NCBI RefSeq assembly: GCF_004363045.1 | Contig: NZ_SNYJ01000024.1 | Location: 1 to 60,517 of the forward strand | Length of the DNA stretch: 60,517 nt | From: Aureibacillus halotolerans | GTDB lineage: Bacteria; Bacillota; Bacilli; Bacillales; DSM-28697 | Direction of reading: 5' to 3' | Shown here: one piece after another, positions 23,296 to 32,324 of the stretch | Position numbering within the stretch: the stretch's first letter is position 1 | Layout: every line of letters begins with the position of its first letter | Translations under genes and position numbers: made by a program | The notes under the pieces: model-generated | The model's database searches: none | Told to the model about the DNA's origin: nothing | What the model saw: only the letters and a program-made list of their open reading frames with translations

Positions 23296-24399
23296 CTACC
23301 CATTCATCGCCCGGATCAAATCATAGTGGTAGTATCGTCGATTTCGTTTTTGGTCGTTTGCGTAGACCATTTGCTTTTGCACTAGATGACTTAACGCCTT
23401 ACGAATCGTCGTTGCTGCCAGGTTTGTTTTTTCTTCAACCTTAAGGACAGTTGTAATTGGTTCCGCAAACAATACCCCCCACACTTCTTTGTGCGATGGC
23501 TGATCCAATTGTTCAAGACCGTTCTTGTATAAAGTCTCCGCTCGGTCTAGCTTTTCAAATTGCTGCCTCGCCATCCTTAAAGAGGCATCCAAGAAAAAGA
23601 CAACCCAGCTTTCCCAATCGGGTTTACCTATTCCGATCCCCCTAACTCGGTTTAACATCGCATAATATTTAAAACGATCCTTTTCCAACTCTTCACTTAA
23701 AAAGAAGATGGGAGAATCAATAAGGGATGATTGGAGCATATATAGAACGATCAAAATTCGACCTAAGCGACCATTTCCATCTAAAAAGGGATGGATGGAC
23801 TCGAATTGCGCATGAACCACTGCAGATTTAATTAACGGGTGTGTGTCATCGTTTTGCTCTGCCACATAGGCATGGCCATTCATATATCTCTCTAAATTGG
23901 TCATGTATTCAGGCATTAATTGTGGCTCTGGTGGAATGTAAGAGGCATCTTTCATCTGTGTGGTCGGCCCAATGAAGTTTTGAATTCGGCGATAGTGTCC
24001 TGATGCGCTTGTTGACCCTCGTGCGTTCATCATGAGCATCTCATGCAGCTGACGAATGAGTTTTTCGGTGATCGGATAGCCTGCAGTCACAACCTCCATG
24101 CCATACGACAACGCCGCTTGATAATTCCTAACCTCTACTCGCTCGAAGCCTTCCTTCTGGTCAACATGATCCTCCAGCATCTCACTAAACGTCACCTGTG
24201 TCCCCTCAATCCGTGTCGATTGCACAGATTCTTGAAGCGTTAAAAGCTGAATAAATGACTCGTTAACTAGTGAATACCTTACCTTTTGCTTCAGCTTCTC
24301 CATTTCAGATATGGCAGTCACTACTTTTTTATAAAGTGCCAATTCCGTTTCAGTTGTCCACTCAAGTGGAAGGAAGGGTAGTCGATTTGATTTATTCAT
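23296..24399 (-). CDS. Fic family AMP-transferase with built-in inhibitory helix
   Basis: 367 residues. The Fic core motif HPFLDGNGRLGR (about residue 205) is intact, with catalytic His. Near the N-terminus Ser61-x3-Glu65-Gly66 (STRIEG) matches the inhibitory motif (S/T)xxxE(G/N), which marks a class II Fic protein whose own N-terminal helix blocks the active site. The C-terminal 90 residues look like a winged helix (KVEEKTNLAATTIRKALSHL). Such proteins transfer AMP from ATP to a target protein; the target is unknown. ATG at 24399 follows AAAGGTGA. No separate antitoxin gene is nearby, consistent with the in-cis inhibitor. Confidence 0.88.
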   Translation of the reverse strand: MNKSNRLPFLPLEWTTETELALYKKVVTAISEMEKLKQKVRYSLVNESFIQLLTLQESVQSTRIEGTQVTFSEMLEDHVDQKEGFERVEVRNYQAALSYGMEVVTAGYPITEKLIRQLHEMLMMNARGSTSASGHYRRIQNFIGPTTQMKDASYIPPEPQLMPEYMTNLERYMNGHAYVAEQNDDTHPLIKSAVVHAQFESIHPFLDGNGRLGRILIVLYMLQSSLIDSPIFFLSEELEKDRFKYYAMLNRVRGIGIGKPDWESWVVFFLDASLRMARQQFEKLDRAETLYKNGLEQLDQPSHKEVWGVLFAEPITTVLKVEEKTNLAATTIRKALSHLVQKQMVYANDQKRNRRYYHYDLIRAMNG

Positions 24400-24503
24400 G
24401 GGCATCACCTTTAAGCTATCATTTACCTAAGTTTACCTTGGGAAAATGAGAAATTAAACGTACAATAGTTTGATCGTTAAATAGATGTACCTTGATGTTT
24501 TTA

Positions 24504-24752
24504 CTAATTATACAGCGCAGGCAGGAACGGAAAAATCCGTAAATACAGTTCTACAAAAAGCGTTGGATTGTCAATAAAGATAAGCAGAATGTTTCCCCAT
24601 AGAAAAACACCTACGCCTACACTTCCCCATGCGAATTTTCTAGAATATTTCTTCAATATCGGAAAAGCGAGGATAAAGAGCGTACTGATGCCCACCGCGA
24701 TAACAAAGATGAATTGTGTCGCAATGATTTCGTATTGTGAGGACGCACTCAA
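24504..24752 (-). CDS. Small two-helix membrane protein (82 aa)
   Basis: 82 residues with two or three hydrophobic segments (TQFIFVIAVGISTLFILAFPIL; WGSVGVGVFLWGNILLIFI). No family recognised. TTG at 24752 is chosen because AAAGGAG precedes it at a good distance; a longer frame upstream has no ribosome binding site. Confidence 0.55.
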   Translation of the reverse strand: MSASSQYEIIATQFIFVIAVGISTLFILAFPILKKYSRKFAWGSVGVGVFLWGNILLIFIDNPTLFVELYLRIFPFLPALYN

Positions 24753-24909
24753 ACTAAAACACTCCTTTCCAAATCGATTGTTTTCTAAATGCCGCTTTCT
24801 TGAAGCGTTCCCTGATTCTTCAAGAAAGAAACTCCTTCTAATCATTGCTTCCTTTAAAGACAGTGAATCACTTTTACATCCATATGGTCGGCCTCACTAC
24901 TAGATCTAT

Positions 24910-24950
24910 GCACAAAAAAACAGCTCGAGCGAAAGTCCCGAGCTGCTCCA
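24910..24950 (-). terminator. Terminator of the SDR gene
   Basis: On the minus strand AGCAGCTCG pairs with CGAGCTGT across a short loop, followed by seven T residues. Confidence 0.85.
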
Positions 24951-24979
24951 AATCATACTTCATATCTCAACCAAAAACT

Positions 24980-25732
24980 TTATATCGATGTAAACCCTCC
25001 ATCAATCGGAACAACCGCTCCGTTGATGTAAGGTGCTTTGTCTCCGAGAAGAAAAGCCACAAGCTCAGCGACTTCTTCCGGTGTGCCAAGGCGTTTTTGC
25101 GGAACGGGGTTGACCGCAATATCAGCTGCATTTGGGTTCTTCTCCATGTATTCCTTGACCATTTGTGTTTCTGTCGCACCGGGTGCAATAGCGTTGACAC
25201 GGATGCCTTCGCTCGCATATTCGGCGACAATGGTTTTTGTAATGCCGATCATGGCATGCTTCGTTGCAGAATACGTCCCTACGGTTTGCTGACCAACAAG
25301 TCCGGCGGTCGAGGATGTGTTGACAATGCTGCCTCCACCGTTTTTAAGCATCGCTTCCACCACATATCTCAGACCGTAAAGCGCACCCTGAAGGTTAATG
25401 CCGATGACCTGATCAATTTGTTCAATCGTGTTCTCAGCAAATTTTGTTCCTGGTCCCGAAATACCGGCATTGTTATAAAACATTGTAATCACGCCATAGG
25501 TGTCCAAGGTTTTGTCAACGTAGTTTTTTACGTCCTCGGCCTTGCTTACATCCGCCTTGATAAAGATCGCTGAAGCTCCTTTTTCCTTCACGAGGCGAAC
25601 GGTGTCATTGCCGCCCTCCTCCGAAATGTCTACGATGCTTAGCTGAACATTGGACTCTGCCAGTTTCAAAGCTACGGCTTGTCCTAAGCCACTGCCCCCG
25701 CCTGTGATAATTGCTACGTGTTGTTTTTTCAT
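24980..25732 (-). CDS. Short-chain dehydrogenase/reductase (SDR)
   Basis: 250 residues, a classical SDR. Thr10-Gly-x3-Gly-x-Gly17 (TGGGSGLG) binds NAD(P), NNAG is present (FYNNAGISG), and the catalytic Ser/Tyr/Lys are in NTSSTAGL and TYSATKHAM (Tyr near 154). The C-terminal NGAVVPIDGGFTSI is the usual end. Cofactor choice: Asp after beta-2 (IVDIS) suggests NAD. Substrate unknown. GGGAG precedes the ATG. Single gene with its own terminator. Confidence 0.9.
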   Translation of the reverse strand: MKKQHVAIITGGGSGLGQAVALKLAESNVQLSIVDISEEGGNDTVRLVKEKGASAIFIKADVSKAEDVKNYVDKTLDTYGVITMFYNNAGISGPGTKFAENTIEQIDQVIGINLQGALYGLRYVVEAMLKNGGGSIVNTSSTAGLVGQQTVGTYSATKHAMIGITKTIVAEYASEGIRVNAIAPGATETQMVKEYMEKNPNAADIAVNPVPQKRLGTPEEVAELVAFLLGDKAPYINGAVVPIDGGFTSI

Positions 25733-25919
25733 GTCTGCAGGACTCCCTCAAAGAAGATTTGGTGAATCTTTTTTAGTTTTCCCTGTTTTGATTAAGATAA
25801 AAACGAACTGGCATTCATTCCGTAATATAAAAATGTAGAAGAATTATGCAAAGAAAGCAAGCTCTATGTTACTATTGGATTATATTTCCTAATGATTTTA
25901 CGTTTTAAGAGGTGAATAG

Positions 25920-26555
25920 ATGATGAAGAAATGGTTGGTAGGCTTACTTTTTATGGCCGGGTGTTCAATGAACAATGACTATGCGAATACTGAACCGAAT
26001 CCTATGACTGTCGAGCTTCCCGAAATTAGCACTGAAGTACAAACGATGTATGACCTGCTAAGCGAAGGGTTTGCTGGGGTTGATGTGACCATTCCGAAAC
26101 AATTTCTGACCAACGAGCATACCTTTTATGTTGGCTATCAGCACTATATCAATGGGGAGTTAGTTGAAAGAAGGGACGAAATAATGGGGGTTGGTTTAGG
26201 CACTTCCTCATCTAAGGATGAGCAGACTTTAAAAATGTCCATCCGTATGGCAGAACACGAAGAAGGTGACCACAAGATCGCCGTTGTCAATGACCATGGG
26301 GCTTCCATTGCACAATTCGATATCAAACGAATATCAGGAAGCAGCAGCTCTACTTCCATGCCTTCCGTACCCACGATGGCAACGATTGGCGAACCATTTA
26401 TCTATCACATTGACGTACGTCATAACGATACAACCTTTAACGCTTTTGCTCATGTTCTTTCTATTGAAAGTCTCCGAGACCTTGCCGAAGATTATGATGA
26501 TGTCCTGGCGTTGACCTTTATAGTGAAGCATCAGCCACAGGTGGAAAAGATGTAG
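25920..26555 (+). CDS. Lipoprotein of unknown function
   Basis: 211 residues with a lipoprotein signal MMKKWLVGLLFMAGC (Cys15) and an acidic linker. The mature part looks beta-rich (TFYVGYQHYINGELVERRDEIMG; DHKIAVVNDHGASIAQFDIK), similar in style to small extracytoplasmic lipoproteins of bacilli. GAGGTGA lies just before two adjacent ATG codons (25920 and 25923), either of which could be used. Convergent with the decayed hepT gene. Confidence 0.75.
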   Translation: MMKKWLVGLLFMAGCSMNNDYANTEPNPMTVELPEISTEVQTMYDLLSEGFAGVDVTIPKQFLTNEHTFYVGYQHYINGELVERRDEIMGVGLGTSSSKDEQTLKMSIRMAEHEEGDHKIAVVNDHGASIAQFDIKRISGSSSSTSMPSVPTMATIGEPFIYHIDVRHNDTTFNAFAHVLSIESLRDLAEDYDDVLALTFIVKHQPQVEKM

Positions 26556-26609
26556 CATGTTGACACGGATTAGGCTCTGTGATGTTCGATTACTTACGAA
26601 ATGTTTGAA

Positions 26610-27025
26610 CTACTCCGACTGTCTAAACGCAAGAATACTCTGAGCAAAAAGCTGAAAATCATTAAGGTGGTTCTCGATAATAGAACGAACAATGACGACA
26701 TTGATTTCTTGATCATCATGAACCGCAATGTTCCGAAAGCCGACCATCGCTTGGAGCTTCTTGGAAACCTCTGAGGGAAGAGCTTCGTGACTTTCAAGCA
26801 ATGCAAATGCATCTCTACTGTTTTGAGGAAGACCCATATGCTCTTCCGAAACGATATGCATAGCCAAATCAATGGCTGCTTCACTGGCTCGCTGCAGATT
26901 CAAAACGATGGAATCCTGCTTCGTAAAGTCCTCCAAGGTTTGCAGATCATTCTGATAAGCGTCTTTTACTCGCTGAACACATCGCTCCATTACCGCCACT
27001 TATTTAATGCCACATCATGAGCCAT
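26610..27025 (-). pseudogene. hepT: HepT-like HEPN toxin gene with N-terminal frameshift
   Basis: Most of the frame is an intact HepT (DUF86): QDSIVLNLQRASEAAIDLAMHIVSEE, and the HEPN active site R-x4-H in FRNIAVHDDQ. The usual start (MAHDVALNK, from ATG at 27025) is out of frame with the rest because one base is missing near 27003. After the break only a GTG at 26999 could restart, without a ribosome binding site. HepT is an RNase toxin neutralised by MntA through AMPylation; here both genes are damaged. Confidence 0.75.
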
Positions 27026-27415
27026 ATACGGTGCCCTCCTTTTCAATGCGGCGCAAAATGGGGGCGCGCCGCTCGTTCAACAAAGCATACTCCTTTAGCG
27101 CTCGCATCGAAAACATCTCTCTTTGATAACGGTCTTCGCAGTATAGAATGTCCCCTGTCGCCACCACTTGCGCTTGAAACACGGTAGACGCAAGTTTTTA
27201 AGTTAATCTCTGCCCAACTCACCTGCTAGCTCCTGTGCCAACATAAACAGCGCATAGGCATCGTTCGTTTCATGACGACAATAAACGGCCAAATCAATGT
27301 CACTGTTTGATCGGTCGTGCCCTTTCGCTTCAGATCCGAACAAGACAATTCAGAGAGGGCTGATTTCCTTATGCAAGAATGTCACAATCTTCTCTTTCAT
27401 CGTTCGATCAAGCAT
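27015..27415 (-). pseudogene. mntA: MntA-like nucleotidyltransferase antitoxin, broken
   Basis: Frame 1 from ATG 27415 reads MLDRTMKEKIVTFLHKE, then TGA at 27352-27350, then IVLFGSEAKGHDRSNSDIDLAVY, the GS-x10-D-x-D motif of minimal nucleotidyltransferases. Another break follows after GELGRD, since the C-terminal region with YQREMFSMRALKEYALLNE and the usual ending EKEGTVYG are in other frames. At least one nonsense codon and one or more frameshifts. It overlaps the old hepT start, as in intact mntA-hepT operons. Confidence 0.75.
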
Positions 27416-27603
27416 CAAATCTCTCCTTTCTACAATGTATTTTCTATAGCTTTCGCGAGGCTGCAACGCAAAATCCAACTTTGTGTAAATTAATTCTTTG
27501 AGAAATGTCTCCCATACAAGCGACGCTATAACCCTAATGAGTCATGTTTTCCTAATGCATTTGTTTTATAATAGAAGCAACTACGCTGAGAGGAGATCGG
27601 CCG

Positions 27604-28434
27604 TTGACATACAGACAAACCAAATGGTTGATTATCATCATCCCTGCACTCACGATTGGCGTATGGGAATACGTCAGACACGAGTACTTGCTCCCCTATA
27701 TCTCCATGGAGCTTGGCAATTGGCTCGCCCCTGTGATCGTCTTGTTGGTATCCGTGCTCATTTTGACAAAGCTCTTTAAAATGTATGAGCAAAACCAAGA
27801 AGAATTGCATCGGGCAAAGGCGGTTCAAGCGGTGTTGGAGGAACGAGAAAAAATTGCTCGGGAGCTTCATGATGGCATTGCCCAATCGTTGTTTCTGCTG
27901 AATGCACAGGTGACCGTCATGGAACGCACAAAGCAGGCAGAAGAACTTCCTTTGGAACGATGGAAGAACAGCGTTCATCGCACAAACGATTACGTGAGAC
28001 AGGCCATCGCCAATTTGAGACATGCTGCGGATGAGGATCAAAATCCTTGGCTTCAAGGGATTGAAAGCTTTATTGAAGAATTAAAGAGGGAAAGCGCGTT
28101 ATCGTTTGAAACAATCTGGAACATTCCTGAATCTCACCTAACACCTAAGGAAAAAGTCGAGCTGTTGGCCATTATAAGAGAAGCTTTATTTAATATACAC
28201 AAGCATGCAAAGGCAACGGGGGTTCGCATACAGGCAAACGCTTTGCCAGAAAAGCAAGGATGGTACTGCCAGATCATCGACAATGGACAAGGGTTTTCTA
28301 AACCAGGTGTGACAACGGGAAACCAATATGGCTTGAATATGATGAGGGATCGTGCAAGCAGTATGTCGTGGGACCTCCGATTTGAAAGGAAAGATGGCGA
28401 AACCAAGGTGATCGTTGTAAAGGAGGCCGTTTGA
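27604..28434 (+). CDS. NarL-type sensor histidine kinase
   Basis: 276 residues. Two N-terminal membrane helices (WLIIIIPALTIGVWEYV and WLAPVIVLLVSVLILTKLF) with a very short external loop, then the HisKA_3 dimerisation box EREKIARELHDGIAQSLFLLN (His89 phosphorylated), then an HATPase with EALFNIHKHAKAT and DNGQGF. The tiny sensor part suggests sensing in or at the membrane, as in LiaS/DesK-type kinases. TTG start after GAGAGGAGAT. Overlaps by spacing of one base with the response regulator. Confidence 0.88.
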   Translation: MTYRQTKWLIIIIPALTIGVWEYVRHEYLLPYISMELGNWLAPVIVLLVSVLILTKLFKMYEQNQEELHRAKAVQAVLEEREKIARELHDGIAQSLFLLNAQVTVMERTKQAEELPLERWKNSVHRTNDYVRQAIANLRHAADEDQNPWLQGIESFIEELKRESALSFETIWNIPESHLTPKEKVELLAIIREALFNIHKHAKATGVRIQANALPEKQGWYCQIIDNGQGFSKPGVTTGNQYGLNMMRDRASSMSWDLRFERKDGETKVIVVKEAV

Positions 28435-28435
28435 C

Positions 28436-29080
28436 ATGACCGTGTTTCGCGTACTGATTATTGATGACAACCAAATGGCTCGGGAAGGCATTCGACTGAT
28501 TCTTGAAGCTGATCCACTATTTGAGGTCGTTGCAGAGGGAAGCAGTGGCGAAGAGGCGCTGATCCTAAGCGAGGTTTGGATGCCAGATCTCATTCTGATG
28601 GACATTCAAATGCCTGGCATCGGCGGTTTGGAGGCGACCAAACAGCTAAAAGAAGCGTTTCCTTATGTAAAGGTCGTCATGCTAACGGTGTCCGATGACA
28701 TTGCTCACCTGTTCGATGCCCTAAAAAAAGGGGCGCAAGGGTACCTATTAAAAAACATGAAACCCGATGAGTGGCACGACTATCTCAAGGCGATAGCTTT
28801 GGATGAAGCGCCAATGACACGAGAGCTAGCGTTTCGTATCTTAAAGGAATTCTCGCCGATAGGCGTAGATGCCGGCGACAATCCGTTAACTGCGCGGGAA
28901 CGTGACATCCTAGGGCTGGTGGCAAAGGGTCTAAGCAACAAGGAGATCTCTGGGCACTTAGAAATTTCAGAGCATACCGTGAAAAACCATCTGAAAAACA
29001 TTCTCCAAAAGCTTCATTTAGAAAATCGTGTCCAGCTGGCACGCTACGCTTACGAACAAAGCTGGATGAAAAAATCATAG
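28436..29080 (+). CDS. NarL/FixJ response regulator
   Basis: 214 residues. Receiver domain with acidic pocket Asp10-Asp11, phosphoacceptor Asp56 (LILMDIQMP), Thr at MLTVSD and Lys in LLKNMKP. The C-terminus is a LuxR/GerE helix-turn-helix (LTARERDILGLVAKGLSNKEISGHL, then EHTVKNHLKNILQKL). Partner of the adjacent kinase. No obvious target operon follows on the same strand. Confidence 0.9.
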   Translation: MTVFRVLIIDDNQMAREGIRLILEADPLFEVVAEGSSGEEALILSEVWMPDLILMDIQMPGIGGLEATKQLKEAFPYVKVVMLTVSDDIAHLFDALKKGAQGYLLKNMKPDEWHDYLKAIALDEAPMTRELAFRILKEFSPIGVDAGDNPLTARERDILGLVAKGLSNKEISGHLEISEHTVKNHLKNILQKLHLENRVQLARYAYEQSWMKKS

Positions 29081-29111
29081 CGGGCATTCAAATCATTATA
29101 AAGGTCGCAAT

Positions 29112-29327
29112 CTAATTTAGAAATATAGCCGCAAGGATGCCCACTATGATAAGAACGAGGATAAGGATGCCGCTCCCCTTCCAGCCTAATCCCCCTACCA
29201 GATCAGCAAGCCCACCTGTCTGTGCCCGCTGAAAAGAATCGTTTAAATTTCCAGCCGGATTTCGTTTTAATTCCTCCTGGCGCATTCGTTCTCTACTGCT
29301 TTCAGGTGTTTCATTTTCGTCGCGCAT
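29112..29327 (-). CDS. DUF6366-like small membrane protein
   Basis: 71 residues: a charged N-terminal half (ESSRERMRQEELKRNPAGN), a Gly-rich patch (GGLADLVGGLGWKG) and a C-terminal membrane helix (SGILILVLIIVGILAAIFL). The pattern matches the small DUF6366 proteins of bacilli. GGGAGGTG precedes ATG at 29327. Function unknown. Confidence 0.65.
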   Translation of the reverse strand: MRDENETPESSRERMRQEELKRNPAGNLNDSFQRAQTGGLADLVGGLGWKGSGILILVLIIVGILAAIFLN

Positions 29328-29585
29328 GAGGCACACCTCCCATTCCTTTTCCATGTAGGGCCAGTTTAACATAGGAGGATGAATGATCAAACTCGTTGCA
29401 ACTGTAACTTAGGGAGAAACGACCGCATTTCTCCCAAACTGTTTTAGGATGAGCCGAATGACATCAACATCATCATTGCATGTTCACTTCAGATTACCGG
29501 GACTGCGAAGAGAAAAAAAGTGGCACTCTCGTTAGCAAATTGAGCATACATTTGCAGAATTAAAAGGTCTGTTCAAAAGCCCTTA

Positions 29586-31001
29586 TCAAGTTGCCTTTTT
29601 CTTTGTAGAATAATAGAGTATCCCCTCAATAATAAATATGAGTAGTACAGATAGGCCAAACAGAGGCATAAGAACACCTAGTATAAGGAGTGTGACAACA
29701 GCTCCGATAGACCACGGTTTGTTGATTCGTTTTGGCAAATATGAATGTCGGTTTTTCACTCTTTTCATCCATGAAGCGAAGCCCATTGCTATGGCAACTA
29801 GCAAAGCGATACATACAAATAAGTTTATTAGTTTATTGGCAATACCAAATAAGTGTCCTTCATGAAGAGGAATTCCCCAAGTAAACCACTTCCCTATAAT
29901 TCCATAATCCTCAAAGTTTATTTTAGCAATTAATTTACCAGTATATTGATCGAAGTAAGCCGTTGTTTCTTCGTATGGACTAACATCTAATCCAGTGACA
30001 CCTGTATTACTTCCTTTGGATACAGTGAATACGCCTGTTTCACTTGAAGGGTACACGATAGAAAACGGCCTTGTGATCTTTTCATTTTGAGATTCTTCCA
30101 TGATAACTTCTAGGGTTTGTTGACCCGGTATATCTAGATTTGTATGAGTATGACTACCATGATGACTACTATCACTACTATCACTACTATCACTACTATC
30201 ACTACTATCACTACTATCACTACCATGATGGTCATCATGATCTGAAGCAGGCTGACTTAAATTCCTCGTCGCCCATGGGATTTCATCAACGTTAGATTGT
30301 GGAGGGTTATACCGCAATTCCGTTCTACCTAAGTCTGGATGATCTGCACCAAATTGACTAATGTGACTTCCCATAAATACAGACCAAGGGATGCCAGTCA
30401 CCACAAGTACCAGTAATGGGATTGCAATGACTAGTCCAAGTATTGCGTGGACCTTTTGAAATTTTAAGGGGTTGGTTCCCTTCTTAGACCTGTTGACAAG
30501 CAACTTCTTTTTAAATGTCATGTAGATACCAGATACGATAAGAAATACCGCCCAACAAGCAGTCAGTTCAACTAAATATCGTATAAATGTGCTTTCGGTC
30601 AAAAGGGAGCTGTGAAAGTTCCGCATAAAACTAGCGTATGTGTGTTTCGTATCTTGACTAGCAACGATTTGATTGTTGCTGTCTAGAAAAACTGTACGAG
30701 TACGACCTTCATCATTACTGATCGTGACTCTACTATTATAGGGATCGTCCATCATGCTGATTTTAGTAACCGCATAGCCTGCGAAATTGTCCCGAATGTC
30801 TTGCATAGCTTCATCTATGTTTTGGGTGTCTTTTATTTCGCTTTGTCCGAAAAATTCTTTTTTATAAATATTGTTCTCGACCTCAGGATAAAACAGAAAA
30901 CCAATACCCGATAAAGTCATCGTTAACAATAGTGGTGTAATGAAAAATGCCGCATAAAAATGAAGTCTTCTGAAAGGATTAAAAATATTATTATTTCTCA
31001 T
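29586..31001 (-). CDS. PepSY-associated transmembrane protein
   Basis: 471 residues. Starts FRRLHFYAAFFITPLLLTMTLSGIGFLFYPEVE, the signature of PepSY_TM proteins, with four membrane helices, two PepSY-like external regions and a late HEGHLFGIANKLI helix that could hold haem or metal (His-x2-His). The external loop between helices carries a His-rich stretch and six SSD repeats (about 30167-30222). Members often sit near iron or copper genes and may act in metal reduction; not proven. Lies 76 bases downstream of the nosDLYF-tlpA operon on the same strand. Confidence 0.85.
   Translation of the reverse strand: MRNNNIFNPFRRLHFYAAFFITPLLLTMTLSGIGFLFYPEVENNIYKKEFFGQSEIKDTQNIDEAMQDIRDNFAGYAVTKISMMDDPYNSRVTISNDEGRTRTVFLDSNNQIVASQDTKHTYASFMRNFHSSLLTESTFIRYLVELTACWAVFLIVSGIYMTFKKKLLVNRSKKGTNPLKFQKVHAILGLVIAIPLLVLVVTGIPWSVFMGSHISQFGADHPDLGRTELRYNPPQSNVDEIPWATRNLSQPASDHDDHHGSDSSDSSDSSDSSDSSDSSHHGSHTHTNLDIPGQQTLEVIMEESQNEKITRPFSIVYPSSETGVFTVSKGSNTGVTGLDVSPYEETTAYFDQYTGKLIAKINFEDYGIIGKWFTWGIPLHEGHLFGIANKLINLFVCIALLVAIAMGFASWMKRVKNRHSYLPKRINKPWSIGAVVTLLILGVLMPLFGLSVLLIFIIEGILYYSTKKKAT
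30167..30222. repeat. 9-bp coding microsatellite
   Basis: The unit ACTATCACT is repeated about six times in tandem. On the coding strand it gives Ser-Asp-Ser repeats in an extracytoplasmic loop of the PepSY protein. Being a multiple of three, copy number changes would lengthen or shorten the loop without shifting frame. Confidence 0.85.
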
Positions 31002-31077
31002 ACAAATCTCCTTTGTCTGTTAATCTGTTACAAGGTTCTTGCCTATTGGATGATTCCATCCTATTTCTTAAACGCCC

Positions 31078-31602
31078 CTATAACGAATCAGGCTGAACGC
31101 TTTTCATCATTCTCATAATTTCCTCAAAAGGATCAATGGCGCCAATTCGTCGCTCTACAATCGTACCTGATGGGTCAATCAATAGACTGACAGGCTGCGA
31201 GGTGATTTGGTAGGTGGTTCGTAAAGAATGTTCTTGATCAAGTAAAATAGGAAAACGCAAATCGTATCGATCAACGAAGGTTTGCGCTGTTTCTTTATCC
31301 TCACCTAAGTTCACTGCCACAACAGTGACTCCATCCATCAATTTATCCGCTTCATTTAACAAGGGAAGTTCATTCACACATGGCACACACCATGAAGCCC
31401 AAAAATTCAACAGTACACCCTGGCCCTTAAAATCTTCGAGAGTAGTAACTTCACCGTCTAGGTTTTTCAAAGTAAATAATGGTGCTTGCTCTCCAGCTTT
31501 CGCGAGAAGGGTGTCTTCAGAAAACATTTCTACGGCTACACTGGTGGCTGCAACGATTAACCCAATGACTAGAATCCATGATATTAAACGGTTTTTATTC
31601 AT
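31078..31602 (-). CDS. TlpA/ResA-like thioredoxin, membrane-anchored
   Basis: 174 residues. An N-terminal anchor (LISWILVIGLIVAATSVAV), then a TlpA-type thioredoxin fold with the active site NFWASWCVPC (Cys72, Cys75) and the cis-Pro region ITSQPVSLLIDPSG. Such proteins reduce disulfides outside the membrane, for example to open Cys pairs in copper or haem proteins. Its start overlaps the stop of the nosF-like gene by four bases, so it belongs to the nos operon and probably keeps NosL or a copper site reduced (inference). Confidence 0.88.
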   Translation of the reverse strand: MNKNRLISWILVIGLIVAATSVAVEMFSEDTLLAKAGEQAPLFTLKNLDGEVTTLEDFKGQGVLLNFWASWCVPCVNELPLLNEADKLMDGVTVVAVNLGEDKETAQTFVDRYDLRFPILLDQEHSLRTTYQITSQPVSLLIDPSGTIVERRIGAIDPFEEIMRMMKSVQPDSL

Positions 31603-32324
31603 TGCATCCATCTCCCTTCTGCTGAAAATGCGTCGCGGTACCCTTCTTCATCAATATGCTGACGAAATTCCGTCGGGGTACTTTTAAAGACGATCTTTCC
31701 CGTTCTTAAGAACACGATTTGATTACAAATGGCTTCCGTAAAAGAAAGATTGTGAGTGGAGAGGACGATCGTTGTCCCTGCCTGAGAAAACTCATGCACC
31801 AATTCAATTAGGTTGTCTACCCAATAAGGATCCAGTCCGTTTGTCGGCTCATCGAGCAATAATAATGGTGGGTTGGAAAGGAGTGCTTGAGCGAGCATTA
31901 AGCGCTGCCGCATACCTTTTGAGTAGTTTTGGACGGCTTCATTCGCTGCTTGCGATAAACCAACCCGTTCAAGCATTTGTACGGCTCTTTCCTTTGGAAG
32001 CCCACGTAACTTTGCCCAGAACACAAGCGACTCTTTACCCGTCAGACGGTTCGTAAAGACATAGTCATCTGGCATGTACCCAATTTGCTTCGCGTAAGCT
32101 TTTTTACTTGTTTTAGACTGTAGTCCCCCAACGAGAAGTGTTCCTTCAGAAGGTTGTTGAACACCGGCAAGCAAACGAAGAAGAGTACTTTTTCCTGCAC
32201 CGTTTCCACCGCAAAGCGCCACTACATGTCCAGAGGAGACATTCATATGAATATCGTGAAGAATAGTAGTCTTTTTTATCGTTTTAGAAATGTTATTCAT
32301 TTGAACAAATAACTTCTTATCCAT
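31599..32324 (-). CDS. nosF: NosF-like ABC transporter ATP-binding protein
   Basis: 241 residues. Walker A ALCGGNGAGKSTL, signature YSKGMRQR (with the KGM variant seen in NosF), Walker B LLLLDEPTNGLDP and switch STHNLSF. In nos systems NosF powers NosY and NosD to supply a copper-sulfur assembly factor outside the membrane. Overlaps the permease end by eight bases and the tlpA start by four. Confidence 0.82.
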   Translation of the reverse strand: MDKKLFVQMNNISKTIKKTTILHDIHMNVSSGHVVALCGGNGAGKSTLLRLLAGVQQPSEGTLLVGGLQSKTSKKAYAKQIGYMPDDYVFTNRLTGKESLVFWAKLRGLPKERAVQMLERVGLSQAANEAVQNYSKGMRQRLMLAQALLSNPPLLLLDEPTNGLDPYWVDNLIELVHEFSQAGTTIVLSTHNLSFTEAICNQIVFLRTGKIVFKSTPTEFRQHIDEEGYRDAFSAEGRWMQ

